Positions 1 to 6,139 of a DNA stretch of 9,322 nt are shown in pieces. The position numbers and the translations under genes were made by a program. Position 1 is the first letter of the stretch, and each line of letters opens with the position of its first letter. The DNA comes from DASVLX01 sp035552275 (lineage in GTDB: Bacteria > Actinomycetota > Actinomycetes > Mycobacteriales > Pseudonocardiaceae). The notes below the pieces were generated by a model. That model worked only from the letters and a program-made list of their open reading frames with translations, was not told where the DNA came from and ran no database searches. The stretch lies in NCBI GenBank assembly GCA_035552275.1, contig DASZLR010000248.1:1-9322 (forward strand). The letters run 5' to 3'.

Positions 1-158
1 GCGGAGCAACCCGAGTTCGGCCAGCCGGGGGCAACGTCATAAGGTGTCCGGGAGACGGGGCAAGCTGGGCTGCTCAGCGTCCAGAAGGTATGCTTACCAG
101 GAGTCACCGCCGCGGTAGCCAGCGTGCTCCCGACGGAGGCAACGGAAGGTGTGGCCTG

Positions 159-374
159 ATGTTGGCAAGACACTCGAGTCCCGAACCGGAGTACGGCCGG
201 TTGACGCGGGCCCGTGAAGTTGAGCAGATCCACAGCAGCGTCCAGAACGCGCGGGCGGCTCGGACGGTCGCCGGCCATGCCGCCGACGCCGAGGACTGCG
301 GTCATCTGTTGGCGATGCTGGGGCTTGACGCACGCGAGGGCAAGGACATCTCGGCGCCGCCCGACGCGCTGTGA
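159..374 (+). CDS. small hypothetical helical protein
   Basis: This encodes 71 residues of unknown function. An upstream ATG at 90 is in frame, but the segment before 159 is Arg/Gly-rich with no recognisable pattern. From the ATG at 159 the codons show strong G/C bias at position three, and a GGAAGG sequence (144-149) lies 9 nt ahead. The second half reads as an amphipathic helix ending in AEDCGHLLAMLGLDA, a style I associate with short conserved actinobacterial hypotheticals, although I cannot name a family. It contains one Cys and has no signal peptide or membrane segment. It precedes the lanthipeptide genes in the same direction with a gap of about 160 nt, so it is probably not part of their operon. 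I am fairly sure it is a gene, but its start is less certain. Confidence 0.55.
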   Translation: MLARHSSPEPEYGRLTRAREVEQIHSSVQNARAARTVAGHAADAEDCGHLLAMLGLDAREGKDISAPPDAL

Positions 375-437
375 GCAGCGGTCGCCCTGTGTGTGTTTGT
401 CACCAGTGAGCGATGACCGGGGGTACTAGCCGGTAAC

Positions 438-466
438 TTGACGTTGCCGGATGCTCAGTCGATGTG
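438..466 (+). promoter_or_regulatory. weak candidate promoter for lanL operon
   Basis: A TTGACG hexamer at 438-443 matches a -35 box. About 17 nt further lies GATGTG (461-466), a poor -10 match. If used, transcription would begin around 473, downstream of the ATG at 451, which fits a lanL start at 538. The -35 match is seen directly; promoter function is inference. Confidence 0.2.
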
Positions 467-537
467 ACAGCATTCGCGACAGCGCCGAAATCGGAGCCGG
501 GAACCAGGTCGGAAATCCAGCCCGGGATCGGTGCCTG

Positions 538-3291
538 ATGGCCCCGTTCGATCTCAGCGTGTTCACCTCGTTGGGGGCCGTCGACGTCACCGGCTCAGTT
601 CTGGTGGCGGCACTGGACCAGGCGTTACGCGACTCGGGCCGGGACGACCTGTGGCGGGTCGAGACCGCCGGCATGTGGTGCGCGGTCACCCCGGCCGGCT
701 ACTCGAAACGTCGGCAGGGCTGGAAGCTGCATGTCTCGGCCACCCCGGCGTCGGCGGAGGCTGTGCTCCGCCGGTCGCTGCCGCCGCTGTTGGACAGCGG
801 CGCCGCGTTCAAGTTCGTCAGCACGCTCGATCAGGTCGCCGCGCTGAATGATCGGCACACCGCCCGTGGCCATTCCGGCAAAGTCGTGACGGTCTATCCG
901 AACAGCGATCGTGAAGCGGTCCGGTTGGCCGACGCGCTGCACCGCGCGACCGAGGGCCTGGCCGGTCCGCGCATTCTCTCCGACCGGCCGTACACGCCGA
1001 CCAGCCTGGTGCACTACCGCTACGGCGCCTTTGTCGAGCAGCGCCAGTTGTCTGACGACGGCCACTATGCCTGGGTGATCCACGACCCGAACGGCGATCC
1101 GGTCGAGGATCTTCGTACCGGCCACTATCGCCAACCGGACTGGGTTTCCTGTCCATTCCCGACCAGTGGCGAGCACGATAACGGGACCAGCAAAGGGAAG
1201 CCGGTGCTCGTCGTCGGCAGATTCCAGGTGCGCGAGGCGATTCGGCATTCCAACCGGGGCGGCGTCTACCGGGCGACCGACATGACGACCGGCGCCGACG
1301 TCGTGCTCAAGGAGGTCCGGCCGCACGTCGGCGCGGACATGTCCGGCCAAGACGAGCGGGACCGGCTGCGAGCCGAAGCGAGGGCGCTCGAACATGTTGC
1401 CGCACTGGACATCGCGCCCACCGTGGTCGACGTTTTCGAGCAGGGACAGCATCTTTTTCTCGCCGAAGAGCTGATATCCGGTGTGCCGCTGCGCGACTGG
1501 GTCGGCGATCGGATCAGGGACGGCGGCTGGCGTCGCGCCGTGCGGGACGCGCTGCCGATGGCTAGCCGCGTCACCGAGCTGATGCGCGCCGCCCACCGGG
1601 CCGGCCTGGTGCTGCGGGACTTCAACCCGAACAACATCATGGTGCGGCCGGACGGCGAAGTCCGGCTGATCGACCTCGAACTCGCCGTACCCCGCGGCCC
1701 GCGCAACCCGGCGACGACGGCGGCCGGCACCCACGGATACGGCGCGCCGGAACAGTTCGCCGGTGCGCCACCGGCTCTGGAAGCCGACTACTACAGCCTC
1801 GGCGCGACACTGTGCTTCATCACCCTGGGCTGCGTTCCCGCGCTGCTGCCCGACGTGCCCGCCAAGCGAGCCCTGCGAGTGCGGCTGGCCGAATGGCTCA
1901 CCGCCCGCTGGCAGGGCTGCGGACTGCCGTCCGGCCTGCGCACGCTGATCGCCGCGCTGATGGACGACGACCCGGCCCAGCGGCCGACCCCGGCGGCGAC
2001 CAGCGATGTGCTGGCCACCATTCGCGCCGGCATGCGTGACCCGAGCGGACTGGCCCGGCACATCGACCGGCCGGGCGGCCGGGTCGGCGAACGGCAGTGG
2101 CGGCGCGGCGTCGACGGCATCGTCGATCATCTGCTGGACACGATGACCCCGGCGAACCCGGAACGACTGTGGCCGGTGTCCTGCGCCCACGGCGCGCCCG
2201 ACCCATGCACCGTCCAGCATGGCGCGGCCGGCGTCCTCGCCCCGCTCACCCGGTATCTGGAAGCGTTTGGCAGCAAGGACTGCCGGCTGTTGTCGGCGGT
2301 GCGCACCGCTGGCGACTGGATCATCGACCGGCTCCAGGCCGGCCCGCAACGTCCGCCCGGCCTGTACTTCGGCACCGCCGGCATCGCCTGGGCGCTGTAC
2401 GACACCGGACTGGCGATCGGCGAACGACGGTTCAGACACGAGGCGCTGGCGCTGGCTGAGGCGCTCCCCACGTCAGTCGACAGCCCGGACATCACGCACG
2501 GCGCGGCCGGCATCGGCCTGACCCTGCTGCGACTGGGCCACCGCTCCGGCAATCGCGAGCTGCTCCGGCGGGCCGGCGAGTGCGCCGACGCGCTCATCGC
2601 GGGCGTGGACGTCGGCCCGGCCGGAATGAGCTGGCCCACCCCGGCCGAAGTGCGGTCCAAGCTGGCCGGCCGCCGCTACCAGGGATTCGCGCACGGCACC
2701 GCCGGCGTCGGCTACTTCCTGCTCGCCACCGCGCAGGCCACCGGCCGTTCCGACTGCTTCGACATGGCCCGCCGGGCCGGCGACACACTCGCCGACACCG
2801 TGCTCGTGGACGATGGGCTTGCGTTGTGGAGCGCGGGTTTTGACGACACAGCGACCGCTCCGCACTGGTGCCACGGTTCGGCCGGGGTCGGCGCCTTCCT
2901 GATCCGGCTGCACCGGGTCACCGGCGACGCCCGGTTCGGCCGGCTCGCCGCGATGGCCGCCCGCGCGGTCGCCGAAAGCGCCGGCCGCAACGCCCTCGGC
3001 CAGTGCCACGGCGTCGCCGGCGGCGGCGAGTTCCTGCTGGATCTGGCCGAGCTCACCGGCGACCCGGACTACCGGTCGATGGCCGGCCGGCTGGCCCGGC
3101 TCACCTGCACCACCCGTGCCTACCGGGACGGCCGGGTGGTCTTCCCGGACGAGCGGGGCGGCGTGACCTCGACCTGGGGCGACGGCCTGGCCGGCGTGCT
3201 GTCCTTTCTGCTCCGGCTGCACCACCAGTTCCCGCGACCGTGGATGGCCGACGAACTGCTCACCGGCCGGGAGACGAGATGGCCAGCCTGA
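538..3291 (+). CDS. lanL: class IV lanthipeptide synthetase (LanL)
   Basis: This 917-residue enzyme has three domains. Residues 1 to about 220 are an OspF/SpvC-like phospho-Ser/Thr lyase with the GWKLHVS motif (Lys63, His65) and Lys92 in FKFV. Residues about 225-510 form a kinase with Lys258 in VVLKE, LRDFNPNN (Asp361) and DLE (Asp379) replacing DFG, as is common in LanL and LanKC. Residues about 520-917 form a LanC-like cyclase with seven GxxG-type repeats. Zinc ligands Cys778 (WCHG), Cys823 and His824 (QCHG) are present, as is His719 (AHG). In this family, Thr/Ser residues of the precursor are phosphorylated, phosphate is eliminated, and Cys thiols add to the dehydro residues. An intact zinc site separates class IV from class III. 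The in-frame ATG at 451 is disfavoured because codons 451-537 lack the G/C third-position bias and do not fit the domain. The gene overlaps the following peptidase gene, so the two are probably co-transcribed. Confidence 0.93.
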   Translation: MAPFDLSVFTSLGAVDVTGSVLVAALDQALRDSGRDDLWRVETAGMWCAVTPAGYSKRRQGWKLHVSATPASAEAVLRRSLPPLLDSGAAFKFVSTLDQVAALNDRHTARGHSGKVVTVYPNSDREAVRLADALHRATEGLAGPRILSDRPYTPTSLVHYRYGAFVEQRQLSDDGHYAWVIHDPNGDPVEDLRTGHYRQPDWVSCPFPTSGEHDNGTSKGKPVLVVGRFQVREAIRHSNRGGVYRATDMTTGADVVLKEVRPHVGADMSGQDERDRLRAEARALEHVAALDIAPTVVDVFEQGQHLFLAEELISGVPLRDWVGDRIRDGGWRRAVRDALPMASRVTELMRAAHRAGLVLRDFNPNNIMVRPDGEVRLIDLELAVPRGPRNPATTAAGTHGYGAPEQFAGAPPALEADYYSLGATLCFITLGCVPALLPDVPAKRALRVRLAEWLTARWQGCGLPSGLRTLIAALMDDDPAQRPTPAATSDVLATIRAGMRDPSGLARHIDRPGGRVGERQWRRGVDGIVDHLLDTMTPANPERLWPVSCAHGAPDPCTVQHGAAGVLAPLTRYLEAFGSKDCRLLSAVRTAGDWIIDRLQAGPQRPPGLYFGTAGIAWALYDTGLAIGERRFRHEALALAEALPTSVDSPDITHGAAGIGLTLLRLGHRSGNRELLRRAGECADALIAGVDVGPAGMSWPTPAEVRSKLAGRRYQGFAHGTAGVGYFLLATAQATGRSDCFDMARRAGDTLADTVLVDDGLALWSAGFDDTATAPHWCHGSAGVGAFLIRLHRVTGDARFGRLAAMAARAVAESAGRNALGQCHGVAGGGEFLLDLAELTGDPDYRSMAGRLARLTCTTRAYRDGRVVFPDERGGVTSTWGDGLAGVLSFLLRLHHQFPRPWMADELLTGRETRWPA

Positions 3292-4961
3292 CGGACAGCG
3301 TGATTGCTGATGCGCTCGCGCCGGCCCGGGACGCGATCACCGGCCGGCTGGGCTTCGCCTTCGCGCCCGGCGGACGACACGCCGTGTGTCGGATTCGCCG
3401 TGCGGCGTCGAACGAGTGCTGCGGCTGCCCGGTGTGCTCTCCGGGGGAGTGTGGCTGGACGAGGACGCCGGGCTGCCAGTGTCCTGCGCCCGAAATCATG
3501 GCGGTAAATCCACCGAATTTCGGGCGCAGGACACTCTCGCTCAACCGCAGCGAACCGGGCGGTCCGGCCAGCGGCGTCGCCGTGGACCTCGTTCGCCGGA
3601 AGTGGCGCCGGGTCTGGTCGGTGACCGCGGCCAGCGACGACCGGATCCTGTTGTACTCGCCCATATCCCGACGGCTGGTGATCCGCAGCAACGCCACCGG
3701 CGCGAGCCGGCTCGGCTGGGCGCCGCTCGGCGACCCCGGTGCGCACTTCCCCGACACCCTGTGTCGGCCCGGCTATCCGCGACATGCCCTCACCTGGGAC
3801 GAAAGCGGCGAACGACTACTGGTGCACGAGGCGGACGGCGCACGTTCCCGGCTGTTCCGCTACACCCCGGCCGACGACGAACTCGCGGCCGTGCACACCC
3901 TGCCCGGCGCGGTGTCCACGCCGGCCCTTTGGATTGGAAATCGAGTGCACGTCCCGTTCTCGAACCCTGCCCACCCCCGAACCCTCGCCACCATCCACGG
4001 TGGCACTAGCGGCAAACCGGTCGGCCACACCGTTCGGCAGCGGGCCCGCTGGTCGGAGCCGGCTGTGTCGACGGTGTCGACGGCGCCCGCAGCATCGCCG
4101 GTGCCGACAGCACCGACGATGCGGTCGGCCAACCGGCCCGGCGCCCGGCTGGTCCGGCTGGCCGGCGCGGACGGTCCGATCGAGGCGATCGTCTACGGCG
4201 GCCGGGACTGGTTGCGCCGCGACCAACTCGTGGTCGCCCTGCACGGCGGGCCGCTGTCGGCGTGGCGGTGTGAATTCGACCCGCTGCTGTCCAGCCTGGC
4301 CGCCGCCGGAATGGCCGTGCTGGCGCCGAATTACCGTGGCAGCACCGGTTACGGCGAACAGCACCTGCGCGCGCCGATCGGCTGCTGGGGCGGCCCGGAC
4401 CTGGACGACGTATCCGCTCTCGGCGGCAGCCTGCACCGGGACCGCGCCGACGCCGGCCTGCCCGGCCCACTGGTGCTCGGCGTCAGCTACGGCGCCTATC
4501 TCGCGCTGCTCGCCGCCTGCGCCGAAGCGACCACCTGGTCCGGTTGTGTGGCGCTGGCGCCGTTCCTGTCCGGGCCCAGCCTGCATGCCAGCGCCGGGGA
4601 GGCGGTGCGCGACCGGGTCGCCGCCCTGGGCGGACTCGGCCGCGCCGAGGACCCGTCGACCGCGCCGGACGTGCTGCGCCAGTGCGCCTCGCTGACCGCG
4701 CCGCTGTTGTTGGTGCACGGCAGCCGGGACGAGCGGGTTCCGGTGGTGCAGTCCCGGGTGTTGCGCCGCCGGCTGCTCGAACTCGGTCGGGTCGAGGGCG
4801 TCGACTTCGGCTACCTGGAACCGGACGCCGATCACGCCGGCGTGATCGCCGAGTGGCCGGCCCCGCTGCTGCGCCGGATCGTCCGCTTCTGCCGCACCCG
4901 CCGCGTCGCGCCACCCGCGGCCGGAGGCAGTGCAGAAGCGCCTGACGGTGAAAGGAGGTGA
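3279..4961 (+). CDS. S9-family (prolyl oligopeptidase-like) peptidase
   Basis: This 560-residue protein has an N-terminal propeller-like region and a C-terminal alpha/beta hydrolase. The hydrolase shows His-Gly-Gly-Pro (322-325), NYRGSTGYG (from 351), the nucleophile elbow GVSYG with Ser403, Asp484 in HGSRDERV and His519 in DADHAG, so the catalytic triad is complete. The ATG at 3279 lies inside the last codons of lanL, with GGGAG (3269-3273) 5 nt ahead, which suggests translational coupling. A Ser/Thr/Pro-rich linker (about residues 262-282), with a tandem GTGTCGACG at its start, joins the domains. Residues 37-86 are anomalous: eight Cys and no propeller pattern, explained by two compensating frame changes around a 58-nt palindrome. 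A prolyl oligopeptidase (FlaP) acts in leader removal for a class III lanthipeptide, so leader processing is a reasonable inference. A fold damaged by the scrambled segment, and hence no activity, is also possible. Confidence 0.85.
   Translation: MASLTDSVIADALAPARDAITGRLGFAFAPGGRHAVCRIRRAASNECCGCPVCSPGECGWTRTPGCQCPAPEIMAVNPPNFGRRTLSLNRSEPGGPASGVAVDLVRRKWRRVWSVTAASDDRILLYSPISRRLVIRSNATGASRLGWAPLGDPGAHFPDTLCRPGYPRHALTWDESGERLLVHEADGARSRLFRYTPADDELAAVHTLPGAVSTPALWIGNRVHVPFSNPAHPRTLATIHGGTSGKPVGHTVRQRARWSEPAVSTVSTAPAASPVPTAPTMRSANRPGARLVRLAGADGPIEAIVYGGRDWLRRDQLVVALHGGPLSAWRCEFDPLLSSLAAAGMAVLAPNYRGSTGYGEQHLRAPIGCWGGPDLDDVSALGGSLHRDRADAGLPGPLVLGVSYGAYLALLAACAEATTWSGCVALAPFLSGPSLHASAGEAVRDRVAALGGLGRAEDPSTAPDVLRQCASLTAPLLLVHGSRDERVPVVQSRVLRRRLLELGRVEGVDFGYLEPDADHAGVIAEWPAPLLRRIVRFCRTRRVAPPAAGGSAEAPDGERR
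3387..3476 (+). other. out-of-frame segment within the peptidase gene
   Basis: In the open frame this stretch gives a Cys-rich sequence with no family resemblance. In the frame two bases on (codons starting at 3386) it reads VERVLRLPGVLSGGVWLDEDAGL, the hydrophobic-turn-acidic style of a propeller blade, with strongly G/C-biased third positions. Joining GGRHAV to SDSPCGVERVL requires removing two bases at GTGTG (3384-3388) or adding one. This looks like a small indel, perhaps a TG duplication. The frame returns after the palindrome that follows. Confidence 0.6.
3478..3535. repeat. 58-nt perfect inverted repeat inserted in coding sequence
   Basis: The 19-nt arms at 3478-3496 and 3517-3535 are perfectly complementary (AGTGTCCTGCGCCCGAAAT on the left). 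They flank a 20-nt loop in which CGGT (3502-3505) and ACCG (3512-3515) can pair again. There is no T tract, and the element is mid-gene, so an ordinary terminator is unlikely. Removing 3477-3534 joins GCC GGG CTG C to TC TCG CTC AAC and gives a continuous AGLLSLNRSEPGG, as expected for a propeller strand. It therefore looks like an inserted MITE-like or REP-like palindromic unit. No clear target-site duplication is visible, and copy number cannot be judged from this window. Confidence 0.75.
4950..4961 (+). promoter_or_regulatory. near-maximal Shine-Dalgarno of lanA
   Basis: GAAAGGAGGTGA is complementary over 12 nt to the usual bacterial 16S rRNA 3' tail. Its GGAGG core (4954-4958) sits 8 nt before the lanA ATG. 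The last bases are the TGA stop of the peptidase gene, so a ribosome ending there uncovers or re-uses the site. This fixes the lanA start and predicts strong translation of the precursor relative to the enzymes. Confidence 0.85.
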
Positions 4962-4966
4962 ACACC

Positions 4967-5125
4967 ATGGAACTGCACGACATCGAGCTCGTCGCGTCGT
5001 TGCAGGACTTGCCCGAGACCGACCCCGTCGAGACCGACGGCATCCAGCTCGGCGGCGGCACCTGCGCCTGCGTGGGTCTGCTAACCCTGCTCAACACGGT
5101 CTGTGTGCTCGGAACCTGCACCTGA
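4967..5125 (+). CDS. lanA: class IV lanthipeptide precursor, venezuelin-like
   Basis: This is a 52-residue precursor peptide. The leader (about residues 1-30) is acidic and helical, with HDIEL near the start and LPETDPV at 15-21. From memory, both match the venezuelin precursor of Streptomyces venezuelae. The core (about 31-52) has TCAC at 32-35, then CVGLLTLLNTVC (35-46) and ends in GTCT. Thr32, Thr40, Thr44 and Thr50 fall where venezuelin has its dehydrated residues (Thr50 replaces a Ser), and Cys33, Cys35, Cys46 and Cys51 match its four Cys. Up to four thioether rings are therefore expected, with Thr52 as a further Thr that may stay unmodified. The leader has a Gly-Gly-Gly (29-31) just before the first Thr. 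The gene follows the peptidase by 5 nt behind an exceptionally strong ribosome site. The exact leader cleavage point and ring topology are not visible in the sequence. Confidence 0.93.
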   Translation: MELHDIELVASLQDLPETDPVETDGIQLGGGTCACVGLLTLLNTVCVLGTCT

Positions 5126-5141
5126 TCGGGGAAAACCTCAT

Positions 5142-5172
5142 GGCCCCGCCCCGGTGTCGACGGGGCGGGACC
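5142..5172. terminator. GC-rich hairpin terminator between convergent genes
   Basis: CCCGCCCCG (5145-5153) pairs perfectly with CGGGGCGGG (5161-5169) across a 7-nt loop. After one C/A mismatch, GG (5142-5143) and CC (5171-5172) extend the stem. It lies 16 nt after the lanA stop and 28 nt beyond the stop of the convergent regulator. It may therefore act in both directions. No T tract follows, which is common for actinobacterial terminators. Confidence 0.7.
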
Positions 5173-5199
5173 ACGAGCCGCTGGCTGTGTTCGGTGCTC

Positions 5200-5895
5200 T
5201 CACACCCAACCGGCCTGATGGGCGATGCGCACCGCGTCGATCCGGGACTTGGCGTCGAGCCGGCGCACCACCCGCGCCACATAATTGCGCACCGTACCCG
5301 CTGACAGGCACAGCTCGGCGGCGATCTCGGAGTTGGCCGAGCCGGCCGCGAACAGCCGCAGCACCTCGCGTTCCCGCCCGGTGAGCGGGCAGGACGGAGC
5401 TTCGGCGGCGGCCACCGCCAGATTGGGGTCGATCACCCGATGTCCGGCCGCCACCCGGCGAATCGCCTCGACAAAGGCCTGCGGCGGGGCGTCCTTGTCC
5501 ACGAGCCCCGCCGCTCGCGCGTCCAGCGCGCCGCGAATCGCGCTGGGCCGTTGGCGCACGGTCAGCGCGACCACCTTGCACGCCGGCGCCCGCGCCGGGA
5601 CTTCGGGCAGCCCCGACAGCGCGTCGTCGCAGTCCACGTCCACCACCACGACATCCGGCGAGTCGTTGACGGTGCGCAGCGCCATGGTCACCACCTGACC
5701 GACGCACGATCCCTGGGCCACCACCCGGATGCCCTGTTCGGCAACCAACAACGCGACCAGGCCACCCCGTTCCAGCGCGCGGTCGGCCACGACGGACACC
5801 CGCACGGTCCGCCACGAGCCCTCCGGGTCGTCACACGGCCCGGGCCACCGCGTTCGCCCGTGCCACGCAGGATTCGATCGCTCCTCATGCAGCAT
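5200..5895 (-). CDS. NarL/FixJ-family response regulator (LuxR-type HTH)
   Basis: This 231-residue DNA-binding regulator has a receiver domain at about 31-150. The likely phospho-acceptor is Asp86 (VVVVD), with Thr in VVALT and Lys in VDKDAPP at the conserved switch positions. The acidic pocket is reduced: the usual Asp-Asp pair appears as Asp38-Arg39. Residues about 168-231 are a LuxR-type helix-turn-helix (LTGREREVL, SNSEIA-like ANSEIA, GTVRNYV). The ATG at 5895 is chosen because of the strong ribosome site ahead of it. The first 30 residues match no domain, and a GTG at 5805 would give the usual family N-terminus. No histidine kinase is encoded nearby, so it is an orphan in this window. 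It converges on the lanthipeptide genes, and regulators of this family control some class III clusters, so a role in the locus is plausible but unproven. Confidence 0.85.
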   Translation of the reverse strand: MLHEERSNPAWHGRTRWPGPCDDPEGSWRTVRVSVVADRALERGGLVALLVAEQGIRVVAQGSCVGQVVTMALRTVNDSPDVVVVDVDCDDALSGLPEVPARAPACKVVALTVRQRPSAIRGALDARAAGLVDKDAPPQAFVEAIRRVAAGHRVIDPNLAVAAAEAPSCPLTGREREVLRLFAAGSANSEIAAELCLSAGTVRNYVARVVRRLDAKSRIDAVRIAHQAGWV

Positions 5896-5900
5896 CGAAT

Positions 5901-5907
5901 CCCCTCC
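5901..5907 (-). promoter_or_regulatory. ribosome binding site of the response regulator
   Basis: On the minus strand GGAGGGG precedes the ATG at 5895 by 5 nt. It favours this start over the TTG at 5913 and over the GTG at 5805, whose nearest GGAGG lies 13-14 nt away. Confidence 0.65.
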
Positions 5908-5972
5908 ATTCAACTCACTTGGCCCACCTGGAAAGGACTTCCGGGCAGCCGCGGCCCGATCAGGGCGCAGCT

Positions 5973-5986
5973 ACCCCGTTCGGGGT
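5973..5986. promoter_or_regulatory. palindrome upstream of the regulator, possible operator
   Basis: ACCCCG-TT-CGGGGT is a perfect 6-bp inverted repeat, 78 nt upstream of the regulator start, in the 226-nt divergent intergenic region. An 8-bp direct repeat TTGGCCCA occurs at 5919-5926 and 6036-6043 on either side. Protein binding is inference only. Confidence 0.25.
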
Positions 5987-6126
5987 GTCGTTGTTGGTAT
6001 CACGTGCGAAACCACATTCGCGCAGGATCACTGAGTTGGCCCAATGCCGATAGGCCGTCGGCCGTCGGCCACTGCGCCATGTGGCCCATCGGGTGTCCTG
6101 CACCTGCGGGAACGGAGCTGAAACAG

Positions 6127-6132
6127 TACGGT
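6127..6132 (+). promoter_or_regulatory. candidate -10 box for a leaderless transcript
   Basis: TACGGT fits the actinobacterial TANNNT -10 pattern, and the GTG start codon begins 7 nt further, where transcription itself would start. There is no ribosome binding site at useful distance; the nearest GGAG, at 6114, is about 22 nt away. No good -35 is visible. Together these hint at a leaderless mRNA. Confidence 0.3.
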
Positions 6133-6139
6133 TTCGGCT

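Noticed and set aside
451..537. N-terminal extension of LanL from the ATG at 451
   Set aside because: Third positions are not G/C-biased, there is no ribosome site, and a possible -35 box at 438 would place transcription start after 451.
2176..2188. GTGTCCTGCGCCC in lanL also occurs in the left arm of the palindrome at 3479-3491
   Set aside because: A 13-nt match in about 9 kb of biased sequence is near chance expectation. The lanL copy has no inverted partner and sits in a normal cyclase codon context.
625..2439. Long minus-strand open frame of 604 codons opposite lanL
   Set aside because: It is a shadow of a G/C-rich gene. Its translation is Arg/Gly/Val-rich with no domain, while the plus strand has complete lyase, kinase and cyclase motifs.
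3478..3535. Programmed ribosome bypass of the hairpin
   Set aside because: The main frame is already open through the element, and bypass alone would not fix the upstream frame change near 3386. Two compensating mutations are simpler.
3478..3535. Internal transcription terminator
   Set aside because: There is a long 20-nt loop, no T tract, and a mid-gene position with essential domains and lanA downstream.
6053..6070. Tandem GGCCGTC repeat as a satellite
   Set aside because: Only about two and a half units; ordinary low-complexity G/C-rich sequence.
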